From JBBDWJ01 sp040902925 (GTDB lineage Bacteria > Acidobacteriota > Terriglobia > Bryobacterales > UBA6623), in contig JBBDWJ010000321.1 of assembly GCA_040902925.1 (NCBI GenBank), positions 1 through 64,000 on the forward strand: DNA of 64,000 nt, written 5' to 3'. Numbering within the stretch: the first letter of the stretch is position 1; each line of letters starts with the position of its first letter. This document shows positions 18,192-28,034 of the stretch, piece after piece. The notes under the pieces were generated by a model, which saw only the letters and a list, made by a program, of their open reading frames with translations, was not told the DNA's origin and made no database searches. A program made the position numbers and the translations under genes.

Positions 18192-21100
18192 TCAACCCGA
18201 CTTGCGGGCAACAACCGGTATGGTTTCCACGACGTCTTCCGGCTGGAAACGGTCCCTGCGCCAGGGCATCCGCTTGAACCAGCGGCTGCTCGCAATGTCG
18301 TCGAACAGCGAATAGGCAACCGGCGTCACCAGCAGAGTCAACAGCAGCGACAGTGTCTGGCCGCCGATCACAACCACCGCGATAGCGCGCCGTTCCTCGG
18401 CGCCGGGTCCCACGCCCACCGCGAGAGGAATCATGCCCGCCACCAGAGCCAGCGTCGTCATCAGGATAGGCCGCAAGCGGTCGCGATTGCCCTGCATCAC
18501 CGCCGCCAGCCGCTCCATGCCCGCGGCGCGCAGATTGTTCATGTGGTCAATCTGCAGAATGGAGTTCTTCTTGACGACCCCGAACAGCACCAGCATGCCG
18601 AGCGCGGAGTACAGGTTGAAGGTGTTGTTGCTCGCCCACAACGAAAGAAGCGCGAACGGAATCGACAGCGGCAAGGAGAGCAGAATGGTAAAAGGGTGAA
18701 TCAGGCTTTCAAACTGCGAGGCCAAAATCATGTACATCAGAGCCACCGACAGGGCAAAAGCCAGCAGAAACTCGCGGCCGGTGCGTTCCAGCTCGCGTCC
18801 GCGGCCCGAAATGCTCGTCGAGTAGGCAGGAGGCATGTTCATCTCGGCGGCCGCCGCACGCAAGGCTTCCAGGCGGTCGGCCAGCGCGAAGCCCGGGGCG
18901 ACGCTGCCGCGCACGCTGGCTTGTCGCTGCCGGTCGAGCCGATCAATGCGCGTCGGGCTGATCGAAGACTGAATCTCGACAAGATTGTCGAGACGCACCA
19001 TGCCGCCTCCCTGGCGAGGCACGTAGAGCTGCAAAATCGTATCCGGGTCTTCGCGGAACTGCTGCTGCAGGCGCAACTGCACGTCGTAGTCTTCGTTGAC
19101 CAGCACGTCGCGGAAGCGGCTCAGCTCCTCTTCGCCACCCACCATGATGCGCAGTGCGCGCGCCACATCCTGCACGGAGACTCCCAAATCCGCGGCCCGC
19201 TTGCGGTCGATTTCCACGCGTAGCTCCGGCTTGTCGAGCTTGAGGGTCGTATCGGCGTCCACGACGCCCAGATCCTTGGACTTGACGCGCAGATCCTCGG
19301 AGTAGCTCGCCAGCGACTCCAGTTCCGGGCCGCGGATGACGAAATCGATCTCGGATGGTCCGCCGCCGATGTTGAACGACCGCAGGTTGCGAACGCCGCC
19401 TCGCAGCTCGGGGTAGCGGGCCAGCATGCGGCGGATACTGCTCATCACATCGCGCTGGCTGTAGTTGTTGCGGAAAGCCTCCAGGGGCTGGCCGCGCAGT
19501 GTTTCCTGCACCAGGCGCCACAGCGAGAAGATACGCTCTTCGTGCGGAGCGATGCGCACGTAGACCTCGCCTTGATTGACGCTGCCGCCGAAGCCGCTGC
19601 TGCCGCCGCCCGGACCCGCGCCAATACTGGTGAGCGTGGTCCTGACCTCCGGCATTGACCGAAGCTCTTTCTCGATTGACTCCATCACTCCGTTCATGGC
19701 TGCGAAGCTGATGCCTTCCGGCCCGTTGACCTGGACTTCGAACTCCGCTTCATCGACGTCGCCGGGAATAAAATCCTGCGGCACGGCTTGATACAGGGGA
19801 ACGGCGGAAAGAATCACCAGCAGGCCCAGTACACAGACCGCTGCTCGATGGCGCATCGAAAACGCCAGCATCCTGCCATACACACGGTCGACGTGCGCAT
19901 AGAAGCCGCCCCGAGAGCCGCTGCCATGGTTGGTCCGAGAGTCTTCGCCGCGCAACAACCGCGCGCTCATCATGGGGGTCAACGTGAACGACACCAGCAG
20001 GCTGACCAGGATGGCCACCGCCGACGTGATGCCGAACTGGTACAGGAAGCGGCCCGAAACGCTCGACATGAACGAGACGGGCACGAAGATGACGACCAGG
20101 CTCAGCGTCGTGGCCAGCACGGCGAGCCCGATGTCGCGCGTCGCCTCGCGCGCAGCATCGAAGGAGTTCATGCCCTTTTCTTCGACGAAACGGAAGATGT
20201 TCTCGAGCACTACAATGGCGTCGTCAATCACGATGCCCACCATCAGCACCAGCGCCAGCATGGTGACGCTGTTGAGCGTAAAGTCGAGCGCTTCCATGAC
20301 GCCAAAAGTGGAAATCACGGAAGCCGGAATGGCGACGCCCGCGATGAGGGTGCTGCGCCAGCTCCGCATGAACACGAGCACCACCAGACAGGCCAGTATG
20401 CTGCCGAGCACGAGGTGAGTCGTGATTTCGTGAAGCGCCGCCCGGATGTAGCGCGACTGATCGAGAATGATCTCCATGCGCACGTCGGGCGGCAACTGCG
20501 GAACCACGCGAGCCATGTTGGCCTTGACGTCGTCGATGACCGCGACCGTGTTGGCGCCCGATTGACGCCGCACCAGCATCGTCACAGTCGGCACGCCGTT
20601 GAGGCGAGCCAGCGTGCGCTGCTCCTTGGTGCCGTCCTCGGCGTAGCCGATATCGGCGACGCGGATCGGCACGCCGTTGACCGTCGTGATCACCAGATCG
20701 TCGAATGCCTTCGGATCGGCGATCCTGCCCACCGTGCGCAAGGTCTCCTCGCGGATGCCGGCGGTGACGTTTCCACCCGGCACGTCGGTGTTCTGGCGGA
20801 CCACCGCATCGGCCACGGCGGTGATGGGAATCTGATACGCGACCAGCCGGTCCGCGTCGGCCCAGATGTTGATCGCGCGCTCCAGCCCGCCGACGATGGC
20901 CACTTCTCCCACGCCGAGGGAACGTTCGATCTGCGGCGTGACGATCTTGTCGGCCAGCTCCGTCAGCTCGCGCAACGATCGATCGCCGGCCAGGGCGATC
21001 GTCATGACCGGAGAGTTCTCGTTGTTGAACTTGGAGATGACCGGCGGCAGGACATCTTCGGGCAGGTTGCGTACCACCGTGGCGACGCGGTCACGGATAT

Positions 21101-21422
21101 CCTGGGCGGCTACGTCGACATCGCGGCTCAGATCCAGCGTGGCAATGATGAAGGAACTGCTCTCGCGCGAGATGGAGCGCAATTCGCGAATTCCTTCGAC
21201 AGTATTGACGGCTTCTTCAATGACGTCGGAGACCAGCGATTCGATCTCTTCGGGCGAGGCGCCCGGCAGCGAGGTGCGCACCGCCACGGTGGGCAGGTCC
21301 ACCTCCGGAAATCGATCGACACCCAGGCGGAAGTAGCTGGAAGACCCGACCAGCACCAGGGCCATGATGAGCATGGCCGCGAAAACCGGCCTGCGGATAC
21401 AGATTTCAGCTAGTTTCTGCAT
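18192..21422 (-). CDS. RND-family efflux pump inner-membrane subunit (AcrB/MexF type)
   Basis: Proton-driven tripartite efflux transporter. The 1,076-residue length is standard for HAE1-type RND pumps, with a membrane helix at residues 12-28 and two large periplasmic domains. The proton-relay pair of Asp lies in LMVGIVIDDAIVVLEN on TM4, excluding degenerate family members. The second half ends with VLVTP and the usual Leu-rich helix bundle. ATG 21422 follows the adaptor gene by 35 bases, so adaptor and pump form an operon. No outer-membrane TolC partner is adjacent. Substrates cannot be predicted; drugs, bile or solvents are typical. Confidence 0.95.
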   Translation of the reverse strand: MQKLAEICIRRPVFAAMLIMALVLVGSSSYFRLGVDRFPEVDLPTVAVRTSLPGASPEEIESLVSDVIEEAVNTVEGIRELRSISRESSSFIIATLDLSRDVDVAAQDIRDRVATVVRNLPEDVLPPVISKFNNENSPVMTIALAGDRSLRELTELADKIVTPQIERSLGVGEVAIVGGLERAINIWADADRLVAYQIPITAVADAVVRQNTDVPGGNVTAGIREETLRTVGRIADPKAFDDLVITTVNGVPIRVADIGYAEDGTKEQRTLARLNGVPTVTMLVRRQSGANTVAVIDDVKANMARVVPQLPPDVRMEIILDQSRYIRAALHEITTHLVLGSILACLVVLVFMRSWRSTLIAGVAIPASVISTFGVMEALDFTLNSVTMLALVLMVGIVIDDAIVVLENIFRFVEEKGMNSFDAAREATRDIGLAVLATTLSLVVIFVPVSFMSSVSGRFLYQFGITSAVAILVSLLVSFTLTPMMSARLLRGEDSRTNHGSGSRGGFYAHVDRVYGRMLAFSMRHRAAVCVLGLLVILSAVPLYQAVPQDFIPGDVDEAEFEVQVNGPEGISFAAMNGVMESIEKELRSMPEVRTTLTSIGAGPGGGSSGFGGSVNQGEVYVRIAPHEERIFSLWRLVQETLRGQPLEAFRNNYSQRDVMSSIRRMLARYPELRGGVRNLRSFNIGGGPSEIDFVIRGPELESLASYSEDLRVKSKDLGVVDADTTLKLDKPELRVEIDRKRAADLGVSVQDVARALRIMVGGEEELSRFRDVLVNEDYDVQLRLQQQFREDPDTILQLYVPRQGGGMVRLDNLVEIQSSISPTRIDRLDRQRQASVRGSVAPGFALADRLEALRAAAAEMNMPPAYSTSISGRGRELERTGREFLLAFALSVALMYMILASQFESLIHPFTILLSLPLSIPFALLSLWASNNTFNLYSALGMLVLFGVVKKNSILQIDHMNNLRAAGMERLAAVMQGNRDRLRPILMTTLALVAGMIPLAVGVGPGAEERRAIAVVVIGGQTLSLLLTLLVTPVAYSLFDDIASSRWFKRMPWRRDRFQPEDVVETIPVVARKSG

Positions 21423-21457
21423 AACAACCCGATGCGGTCCGTTCGTGCCCAGTTCGG

Positions 21458-22696
21458 TTAGTTCGTGCTGATCACCGGCTGGCCGGCTACCAGGTTGCCG
21501 GGGTCGGTCACCACAACATCACCGGGCTTGATGCCCGCGGTGATCTCGACCTTCTCGACATCTTTGCGTCCGGTCCGCACCGCTTTCTCGACGCTTTTTC
21601 CCTGTTCGACTACAAAGACTTTTTCGATTCCCGCGAAGGTTACCAGGGCCTTGGCGGGCACAAACACCGCCGGCGACCCTGCCTTGGCAACCAGCTCGGC
21701 GCGGACGAACGCTCCCGGCCGCAGCCGGCCTTGTTCGTTGGGCACTTCGGCCTCGACCAACAGCGTGCGATTGGCCTGGTCGATCGCGGGGCTGAGGCGC
21801 GTCACCCGGCCGTAGTACTGGTGGAGATCCCGTTCTACCTTGAGTTTCACTTGTTGTCCGACATACACGTCGGAGGAGGCGCGTTCAGGGACCGGCAGGT
21901 GCAGGCGCAACGGGTGCACGCGCACGATCGTGACAACCGGCGTTCCGGCGGGGACAAACTCGCCCGCGGAAGCATGTCTTGTGGCGACCGCGCCGTCGAT
22001 CGGGGAACGCAGCACCGTCTGGTCGAGTTGGTGGCGGGCCAGATCCAACTCCGATTTGCGCTGCGCCAGCAGCGCCACGCGATTGCGGATCTCTTCGATC
22101 GAATTCTCGTAGGCGCCTTCGGCGACCGCGTGGGAGGCGATGGCCGTATCGAGATCCGAGCGCGCGACCAGACTGTCATCAAAAAGCTGCTGTGCCCGAT
22201 CCCGTTTCAGCCTCGTCTCATTCAGCATGGCTTTGGCCTGCCGTACGGTCGAGGTCTGTTCGGGGTCGACGCGCTCCTCGGGGCCGTCGGGCAGCAGCCC
22301 GAGCCGCGTACGCGCCTGCTGCAAGGCAGCCGCGGCTTGTTCGGCTTGAATCCGAAAATCGGTCGGTTCGAGTTTGGCGAGTATCTGTTCCTTGCGAACG
22401 GCGTCACCCAGATCCACCGTCAGCGACTGGATGCGTCCACTCACCTTGATGGCCAAAGCCAACTGATCCTGTGGCTCCAGAGTGCCGGTGGCGCCGATGG
22501 CGCGAGTTACCTGCTCTTCGACGGCAACAACCGTTTGCACCTCGCGAGGCGGCTGGCCCGAGGCCTCACGGCTCGATTCCGCAATGGCGCTCGAACGAAC
22601 CTCGCAGCCCGACAAGAAGCACAGCGAAAGAACGGAGGCTGCGCTGATTAACGCCGCCGCATGGCCGCCCAAGCGCAATCTTAACGAAGTGAACAT
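21458..22696 (-). CDS. RND efflux periplasmic adaptor lipoprotein (MFP)
   Basis: Membrane-fusion subunit that links an RND pump to an outer-membrane channel. I place the start at ATG 22696 because the next residues form a lipoprotein signal with lipobox LSGC; the frame extends 29 codons further upstream without a signal. The order is lipoyl half (AIGATGTLEPQDQLALAIKVSGRI), coiled coil (residues about 95-200), second lipoyl half (LRSPIDGAVATRHASAGEFV), then beta-barrel and membrane-proximal domains. It is immediately upstream of the pump gene (35 bases) and co-transcribed with it. Confidence 0.93.
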   Translation of the reverse strand: MFTSLRLRLGGHAAALISAASVLSLCFLSGCEVRSSAIAESSREASGQPPREVQTVVAVEEQVTRAIGATGTLEPQDQLALAIKVSGRIQSLTVDLGDAVRKEQILAKLEPTDFRIQAEQAAAALQQARTRLGLLPDGPEERVDPEQTSTVRQAKAMLNETRLKRDRAQQLFDDSLVARSDLDTAIASHAVAEGAYENSIEEIRNRVALLAQRKSELDLARHQLDQTVLRSPIDGAVATRHASAGEFVPAGTPVVTIVRVHPLRLHLPVPERASSDVYVGQQVKLKVERDLHQYYGRVTRLSPAIDQANRTLLVEAEVPNEQGRLRPGAFVRAELVAKAGSPAVFVPAKALVTFAGIEKVFVVEQGKSVEKAVRTGRKDVEKVEITAGIKPGDVVVTDPGNLVAGQPVISTN

Positions 22697-22915
22697 TTTT
22701 GCTTGACCTGTTTCGCAGGCGCCCGGAACGCGTTCCGCTAACCACATGGCGCGCACCCACTCGTGGCGCTGCACTGGCCGCACCTCAGCATGGATGATTC
22801 CCTCACTTAACGGCGAAGGGTTCAGATTCCCCCCTGTTCAGAACATCATCCCAAAGGTCTGAAGGCGAAAACGGCCCGCCAAAGGTTTCACCGGTAAGCC
22901 ATGCCTTTCGGCCTC

Positions 22916-23431
22916 TCAGCCGATGGGAAACATCTGCACGTTGTGCCGCATGGTTGCATCCGGCGCCAGAGCGAGAGCCAGTTGGAGAGGTTGGATGGCG
23001 TTCCGGCGCTGGACCACGATGGTGTAGTTGCCCTGGCGGATCATGCCGACGTCGCCGCGATCCGCTTGCCAGGGCGCGCTCTTCGCCAAGCTGAACTCTT
23101 TTGGATTGAAAATGATGGCGGCCGCGCGCGGGGTCGCGCATTCGAAGCTGACGAGAACTTCATCATCGACTTCCGGCAGCAGTTGTCTGGTTGCGCCGGC
23201 GACCCGAACTCCGGGACGCGCCGGCCGCGGGCCGATGATGGCGTCTTTTTTGGCAATATCCCAGCCGCGGACGGTGACACCCTGCTGCACCACATGGACC
23301 AGCTCGTGAGCGGCAAGATGGGGCCTCGGGCGCGCGGGTCCGGGCTGGAATCGGCAGTCGAGCACCCAGTTCTGGACGACGATGGTGGCGCGCACCGGCG
23401 TTCCGGATGCTTGGAACATGATGTATTGCAT
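22916..23431 (-). CDS. Small protein carrying contractile-injection-system motifs, possibly a mosaic remnant
   Basis: A 171-residue frame. ATG 23431 is chosen because GGGGAG lies six bases upstream. No full-length family fits, but four motifs are visible in order: FQASGTPVRATIVVQNW (like the end of CIS tube domains), AHELVHVVQQG (like the DUF4157 'eCIS core' HExxH motif, or a LysM start), TVRGWDIAKKDAIIG (like VgrG/gpD spike proteins), and IIFNPKEFSLAKSAPWQ (like the start of CIS tube domains). All belong to extracellular contractile injection systems, yet no other such gene is nearby. Either a collapsed remnant or an unusual small gene. The motif matches are from memory of the families; function is not claimed. 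Confidence 0.5.
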   Translation of the reverse strand: MQYIMFQASGTPVRATIVVQNWVLDCRFQPGPARPRPHLAAHELVHVVQQGVTVRGWDIAKKDAIIGPRPARPGVRVAGATRQLLPEVDDEVLVSFECATPRAAAIIFNPKEFSLAKSAPWQADRGDVGMIRQGNYTIVVQRRNAIQPLQLALALAPDATMRHNVQMFPIG

Positions 23432-23659
23432 CTTGAACTCCCCAAACGCGCTATCCCGGGGGGGCGGACGCACGGGTTTGCTTTGCTCCCGTTCTAACAC
23501 AACCGCGGCCGCTAAAACGTCGAGGAAGGGTGCGGTCTCGCCCTAGCCCGCAGCGGAAAAACGACCGCGGACAATCTAGGGGATAGAACAGGTCAATGCG
23601 GACTGGACCAGGGCTGGATCACCGCGCCGTAGCGTCTTGTGATGGTTTGTCTTTTATTT

Positions 23660-23773
23660 TCAATCGGTTAACTGTTTGATGATGAGGATTCGCTTGCAGG
23701 CCGCTGCTTGGCGTTCCATGAGGTTCCAGTACTTTTTGCCGTACCAGATGTTCCGGCGGGCTTTTCGTACCAT
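23660..23773 (-). CDS. Small basic ORF of 37 residues, unknown
   Basis: Begins MVRKARRNIWYGKKYW and ends RILIIKQLTD; 11 of 37 residues are Lys or Arg. It is AT-richer and Lys-codon-richer than its neighbours. The open frame extends 12 codons upstream of the ATG (EIRWDTLGYEA) to a TAG, so it could be the tail of a larger lost protein. No ribosome site is evident. No family is recognised. It lies between the injection-system mosaic and the kinase gene in a 396-base gap that otherwise holds nothing. Confidence 0.35.
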   Translation of the reverse strand: MVRKARRNIWYGKKYWNLMERQAAACKRILIIKQLTD

Positions 23774-23827
23774 GGCTTCGTACCCTAGTGTATCCCACCT
23801 AATTTCCTACTTCCGAAACCCTTAGAA

Positions 23828-26800
23828 TTGTGCAAGAATCATGACACGTTGGGGGAGCCAGGGGCCATTTCGTCCCGTTACCAACTCGGGGAGGTCGTAG
23901 CCCGAGGCGGGATGGGTGTGGTCTACAAGGCTTACGACGCGCTCATCAAGCGGCCGGTCGCGGTCAAGACCCTCAATGACATCCGGGACGCGGCCGCGCT
24001 CGCGCTGTTCTACAAAGAGTGGGGTGTACTGGCCTCGCTCGTTCATCCCAACATCGTTCAGGTCTACGACGTCGGCAAGTTTGAAGCGCACGGCGAAACG
24101 GTGCCGTTCTTCGTCATGCCGCTGCTGCCGGGCGAGACTCTGAGCAAGCTGATCTACGACAGCAGCCACCCGCTGACCATCACACGCGCGGTGGACATCA
24201 TCTGCCAGGCGTGCCGCGGGATTCAGGCGGCGCATGACGCCAAGCTGGTTCACCGCGACATCAAGCCCAGCAACATTCTGGTGCTCGACGACGATTCGGT
24301 AAAGATTATCGACTTCGGCGTGGCGCACCTAGTGGGGAAGGAAGGCACGACCGGGCTGAAGGGCACGCCATACTACATGGCGCCCGAGCAGATCCGGCTG
24401 CAGGGGCCTTCCGCGCTTACCGACATTTATTCGCTCGGTGTTGTGGCGTATGAGGCGCTGACCGGGCGGCGTCCCATTCAAGGGTCCTCGGACGCGGAGA
24501 TCGCCGACGCGATTTTGAACCATATTCCGCCGTCCGCTTCGGACATCAATCCCACGATCGACCAGATGATGAGCCGGGTGCTGCACAAGGCGATGGCCAA
24601 ACACCCCTGGCATCGTTTCAGCAGTGCGCGCGAGTTCGGCGAGGCGCTGCAGAAAGTGATGCGCAACGAGCCGCTGGAGATTTTTGATCCGAGCCGCATC
24701 CAGCCGCGCATCGAACGGGCGCAGCGGGCCTTTGAGGGCGGAGATTTCGCGTTTGCTTCCGAAGTGCTCGGCGAGCTCGAAGGCGAAGGGTGCCTCGATC
24801 AGGAGATCACGCTGCTGCGGCGCAAGCTGATCGAGCGGCAGCGCAAAGACTGCATTCGGACGTTGATCGAGGGAGCGGCGCGGTGCCTCGAGGAGCAGGA
24901 ATACCCCTTGGCGCTGCGCAAGGTGCAGGAGGCGTTGGACCTCGATCCGCACGACGGCGATGTGTTGTCGCTGAAGGCACGCATTGAAACGGCCAGCCTG
25001 CCGCACAAGATCGGCGACTGGATGAGCCGTGCGCAGCGGCACTTGGAGAGCGGGGCGTTCGCGCAGGCGCGTAAGGTGCTGCAAAGCGTGCTTGACGCGC
25101 AGCCGGGCCAGCCGGAGGCGCAGCGGCTGCTGGCGCAGGTCAACGAGCGCGAGAATCAGCCTGTACGGGCGCGCGAGCCGAAAGCTAAGCCCGACCGTGC
25201 GGGGAGGCCCGACCATGCGGGGAGCGGCAGTGTGCGGCCGCTCATCCATGACAGCAAGCGCGAAGAAGCGGTTTCGTGGTGTTTGGCCAAGGTGGGGCAA
25301 CTGCAACGGGAAGGGAAGGCCGAAGACGCTTTTCAGCTCGTCGAACGGGTGCTCGAGACTTATCCAGGAGTGTCGCGACTGGAGCAGTTGCGCGAAACGC
25401 TGCGGCCCTTAGGGACGAGGCCCGGCGCCGATACGGCCAAGGCGCGCGACCTGGAAGAGTTGCAACGGATCGCCCACCAGGTGGGGCATTCCGGCGGCCA
25501 AGGCGTTGCGGGGGGACTGGAGGCCAGAGCGGAGGCCATTGAGCGAAACTGGCCGGGGGATGCGGAAGTTGCGGCGCGGGCCGCGGAGGTGTATCGACAA
25601 CTTCGCGAGCAGCATGATCCAGACTTCGCAGCGATTCCGGCCAAGCCTTTTGGCCGCGCCGTGACGTCGAGCGGCGAAGTGGAAGCGAGCCCGGCAACTT
25701 CCGACGCTGCCGCCGCACGGCATGCCGTTGCAGCTAGCTACGGCGGCGCTGTGACAGACGCGCCGCGCATTGAGGCTCCGGGCAGGGAGGCCCCGGGCAC
25801 CGACGCTCCGGGTTACGGCACATTCGCCGGCGAGGCGGGTGGTTCGCGCGCGCCCGCAAAAACTGCGTCCAACACAGCGCCTTCCGTTCAACGTGCAGGA
25901 GCGGCGAAGCAAACCGCCGCGCCGAAGGCCGCCAGGCAGGCCGGCGAGACGCAAGCCTGGCTGCTCAACGTTGTATCGGCCGCGGCGTTGTTAAGCCGTC
26001 GTGGCGTGCGCAATGTCTATGTCTGGGTGGCGGCGGCCGCGGTACTGGGATTGGTTCTCGCCCTGGTTGCGGCGGCCCTTCTGAAGCGCACGCCGCCGGC
26101 TGCTGAGCCCGCGGCGCTAGCTGCGGTGCAACTGAGAGTCGAACCGGCCGGCGCGAAAGTCGTCCTGGCAGGCGGCGGCGAAAATTTCGAGTGCACAGCG
26201 CCGGATTGCGCGTTAAACGTGCCGGCCGGCGACTATACATTGACCGCAAGCCTTACGGGATACCGGCCGGTGCGCGAGACGGTTTCGATCGAAACAGGGT
26301 CGCCGGCTCCGCTGGCGTTCACTTTGGAGGCACTGCCGGTCTTGCTGCGCTTGATCAGCGACCTGCAGCGCGCTTCGGTCCGCGTTGATGGCGAGGAGAT
26401 CGCGACGCCGGTTGAGGAAGGGTTTCTCGAACTGATTCTCAGCCCGGGAGTGTATCCGGTCGAGGTGCGCAGCGGTTCGTCGTCGGCGTCGATGGTTGTC
26501 GATGTCGCGCCGGGGCGGGCGCCGCGTTTTGGGGAAGCGATCCAGGCGCGCGAGTTTCAGGTATATGCGGTGGCGAGTTTTGGCGATTCGGCCGAGTTGC
26601 GAAGCAGCGCCGCAAGCGTCGCGGTGCACGTCGATGGACAGGAACGCGGGGCGGCAACCGACGGCGTGCTGCAACTGGCAGGGCTTTCCACGGGGCTGCA
26701 CGAGTTGACATTCACGACCGCGGAGGGGCAGATCCGGCGCAGTTTCGAAATCAGCGAGGAGCCGGCGCTGACGGCCGTGCTGATCACCGACCGCAACCTC

Positions 26801-28018
26801 GGCAGCTTGCTTGTGGAAGCCGGCGTCGAGGGAGCGGAAGTGTCGATCAACGACGGGCGCTATCGCAAGCAGACCGCGGGCAGCGGCCGTGTTCGATTGT
26901 GGCTCGCGCCGGGCGAATACACCGCTTCGGTCGTCAAAGACGGCCACGAATCGGCCGCGCCGCAGGCCTTTACGATTCGCAAAGGCGACGAAACGCGGCT
27001 CGATTTTGAGCTGCCGGTGAAGCCGCAGATGGCGCGGCTGGAAATCGCGGGCGCGCCGGCCGGCGCCGAGGTCTGGCTCGACGATAAACGAATCGGGCAG
27101 GTGGATCGCGGCGGAGCGTTCGGCACGAGCGTGCCGGCGGGATCGCACCGTGTCGCGCTGCGCAATCTGCCCGAGATGTACGCTTCGCAAGAGATCGAGA
27201 AGAGTTTTGCCGAAGGAGCCACGGTTGCCTTCAGCGGCGAGACTCTTCCGCTGCGCGCGGTCAAAGGTAAAGTGCAGATTCAGGTCGAGCCCGAGGGCGT
27301 CGAAGCGTCGATCACCATCAGGCAAGAAGGCGGCGCCGCGCAGCCGGCACAAGCGGGCACGCACTACCGCGAGGCGGGCGACTATATTGTTTCGGCTACC
27401 GCTGCGGGTTTTCAACCTTCGGAAGACGGCCGGCGTGTCACTGTTGGGCAAACCACTGTTTTCCGCCTGACGCTGCGGCGCGCGGTGGTCGAGCAGGCGC
27501 GCCGCCGTTTTGCGTTTGAGGATTTAGCGAAGATCCCCGGCTTCGAGAACATCAAGGGCGTCATGGTGCGCAACGGCGGCGACGTAGCACTGTTGCCGTT
27601 TACGCCTTCCGGCGGGTCGTACACGTTTACGGCGAACGTTCGTGGTGGCGGTCTGTTTTCACTGCGCCACGTGGGTATCGGCAAGCCGCGACTGCAATGG
27701 GTTGTCGATTATACCGACGCCGGCAACTACGTCTTGTTCGAGTTCGGCGAGAACGCCTTGTCGCGGACTCTGGTGAGCGGCGGCAAGCGCGGCGAGACGG
27801 TCAAGATCGCTCACGAGTGCCCGAAATCGGAGTACTACTCCATCACGGTGGAAGTGTCCGCGCGGGCGGTGACGAACAAAGCGCTCTGCGGCGGGCAGTG
27901 GGTGGTGCTCGAGCGTTGGGATTCGCAAGGGGCGAACCTGGCCGATGGAAAGTTTGGGTTTTTCGTCCCGAACAAGAGCACGCTGGCGATTTCGCACTTT
28001 GAGGCAGTCGCGCCTTGA
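23828..28018 (+). CDS. Membrane Ser/Thr protein kinase with PEGA-like repeats
   Basis: Hanks-type (PknB-like) kinase of 1,396 residues. Kinase domain about 18-283: Gly loop ARGGMGVVYK, Lys47 in VAVKTL, catalytic HRDIKPSN (Asp144), DFG at 162-164, APE at 185-187. Residues about 290-440 resemble tetratricopeptide helices, then a low-complexity Ala/Pro/Gly linker. One membrane helix at about 729-751 is followed by roughly 640 residues outside, with at least six PEGA-like beta repeats (for example VEPAGAKVVL, IAGAPAGAEVWLDDKRIG). The last 170 residues are a beta-rich domain. The start is uncertain; the outermost candidate is TTG 23828. It is an unusually large receptor-type kinase; ligand unknown. 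Confidence 0.9.
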   Translation: MCKNHDTLGEPGAISSRYQLGEVVARGGMGVVYKAYDALIKRPVAVKTLNDIRDAAALALFYKEWGVLASLVHPNIVQVYDVGKFEAHGETVPFFVMPLLPGETLSKLIYDSSHPLTITRAVDIICQACRGIQAAHDAKLVHRDIKPSNILVLDDDSVKIIDFGVAHLVGKEGTTGLKGTPYYMAPEQIRLQGPSALTDIYSLGVVAYEALTGRRPIQGSSDAEIADAILNHIPPSASDINPTIDQMMSRVLHKAMAKHPWHRFSSAREFGEALQKVMRNEPLEIFDPSRIQPRIERAQRAFEGGDFAFASEVLGELEGEGCLDQEITLLRRKLIERQRKDCIRTLIEGAARCLEEQEYPLALRKVQEALDLDPHDGDVLSLKARIETASLPHKIGDWMSRAQRHLESGAFAQARKVLQSVLDAQPGQPEAQRLLAQVNERENQPVRAREPKAKPDRAGRPDHAGSGSVRPLIHDSKREEAVSWCLAKVGQLQREGKAEDAFQLVERVLETYPGVSRLEQLRETLRPLGTRPGADTAKARDLEELQRIAHQVGHSGGQGVAGGLEARAEAIERNWPGDAEVAARAAEVYRQLREQHDPDFAAIPAKPFGRAVTSSGEVEASPATSDAAAARHAVAASYGGAVTDAPRIEAPGREAPGTDAPGYGTFAGEAGGSRAPAKTASNTAPSVQRAGAAKQTAAPKAARQAGETQAWLLNVVSAAALLSRRGVRNVYVWVAAAAVLGLVLALVAAALLKRTPPAAEPAALAAVQLRVEPAGAKVVLAGGGENFECTAPDCALNVPAGDYTLTASLTGYRPVRETVSIETGSPAPLAFTLEALPVLLRLISDLQRASVRVDGEEIATPVEEGFLELILSPGVYPVEVRSGSSSASMVVDVAPGRAPRFGEAIQAREFQVYAVASFGDSAELRSSAASVAVHVDGQERGAATDGVLQLAGLSTGLHELTFTTAEGQIRRSFEISEEPALTAVLITDRNLGSLLVEAGVEGAEVSINDGRYRKQTAGSGRVRLWLAPGEYTASVVKDGHESAAPQAFTIRKGDETRLDFELPVKPQMARLEIAGAPAGAEVWLDDKRIGQVDRGGAFGTSVPAGSHRVALRNLPEMYASQEIEKSFAEGATVAFSGETLPLRAVKGKVQIQVEPEGVEASITIRQEGGAAQPAQAGTHYREAGDYIVSATAAGFQPSEDGRRVTVGQTTVFRLTLRRAVVEQARRRFAFEDLAKIPGFENIKGVMVRNGGDVALLPFTPSGGSYTFTANVRGGGLFSLRHVGIGKPRLQWVVDYTDAGNYVLFEFGENALSRTLVSGGKRGETVKIAHECPKSEYYSITVEVSARAVTNKALCGGQWVVLERWDSQGANLADGKFGFFVPNKSTLAISHFEAVAP

Positions 28019-28034
28019 AGCAGGTCGCGGCTTG

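Noticed and set aside
19788..21413. 541-codon plus-strand open frame antisense to the RND pump
   Set aside because: His/Arg/Asp-rich composition typical of a reverse-complement reading; the RND protein on the other strand is complete and unmistakable.
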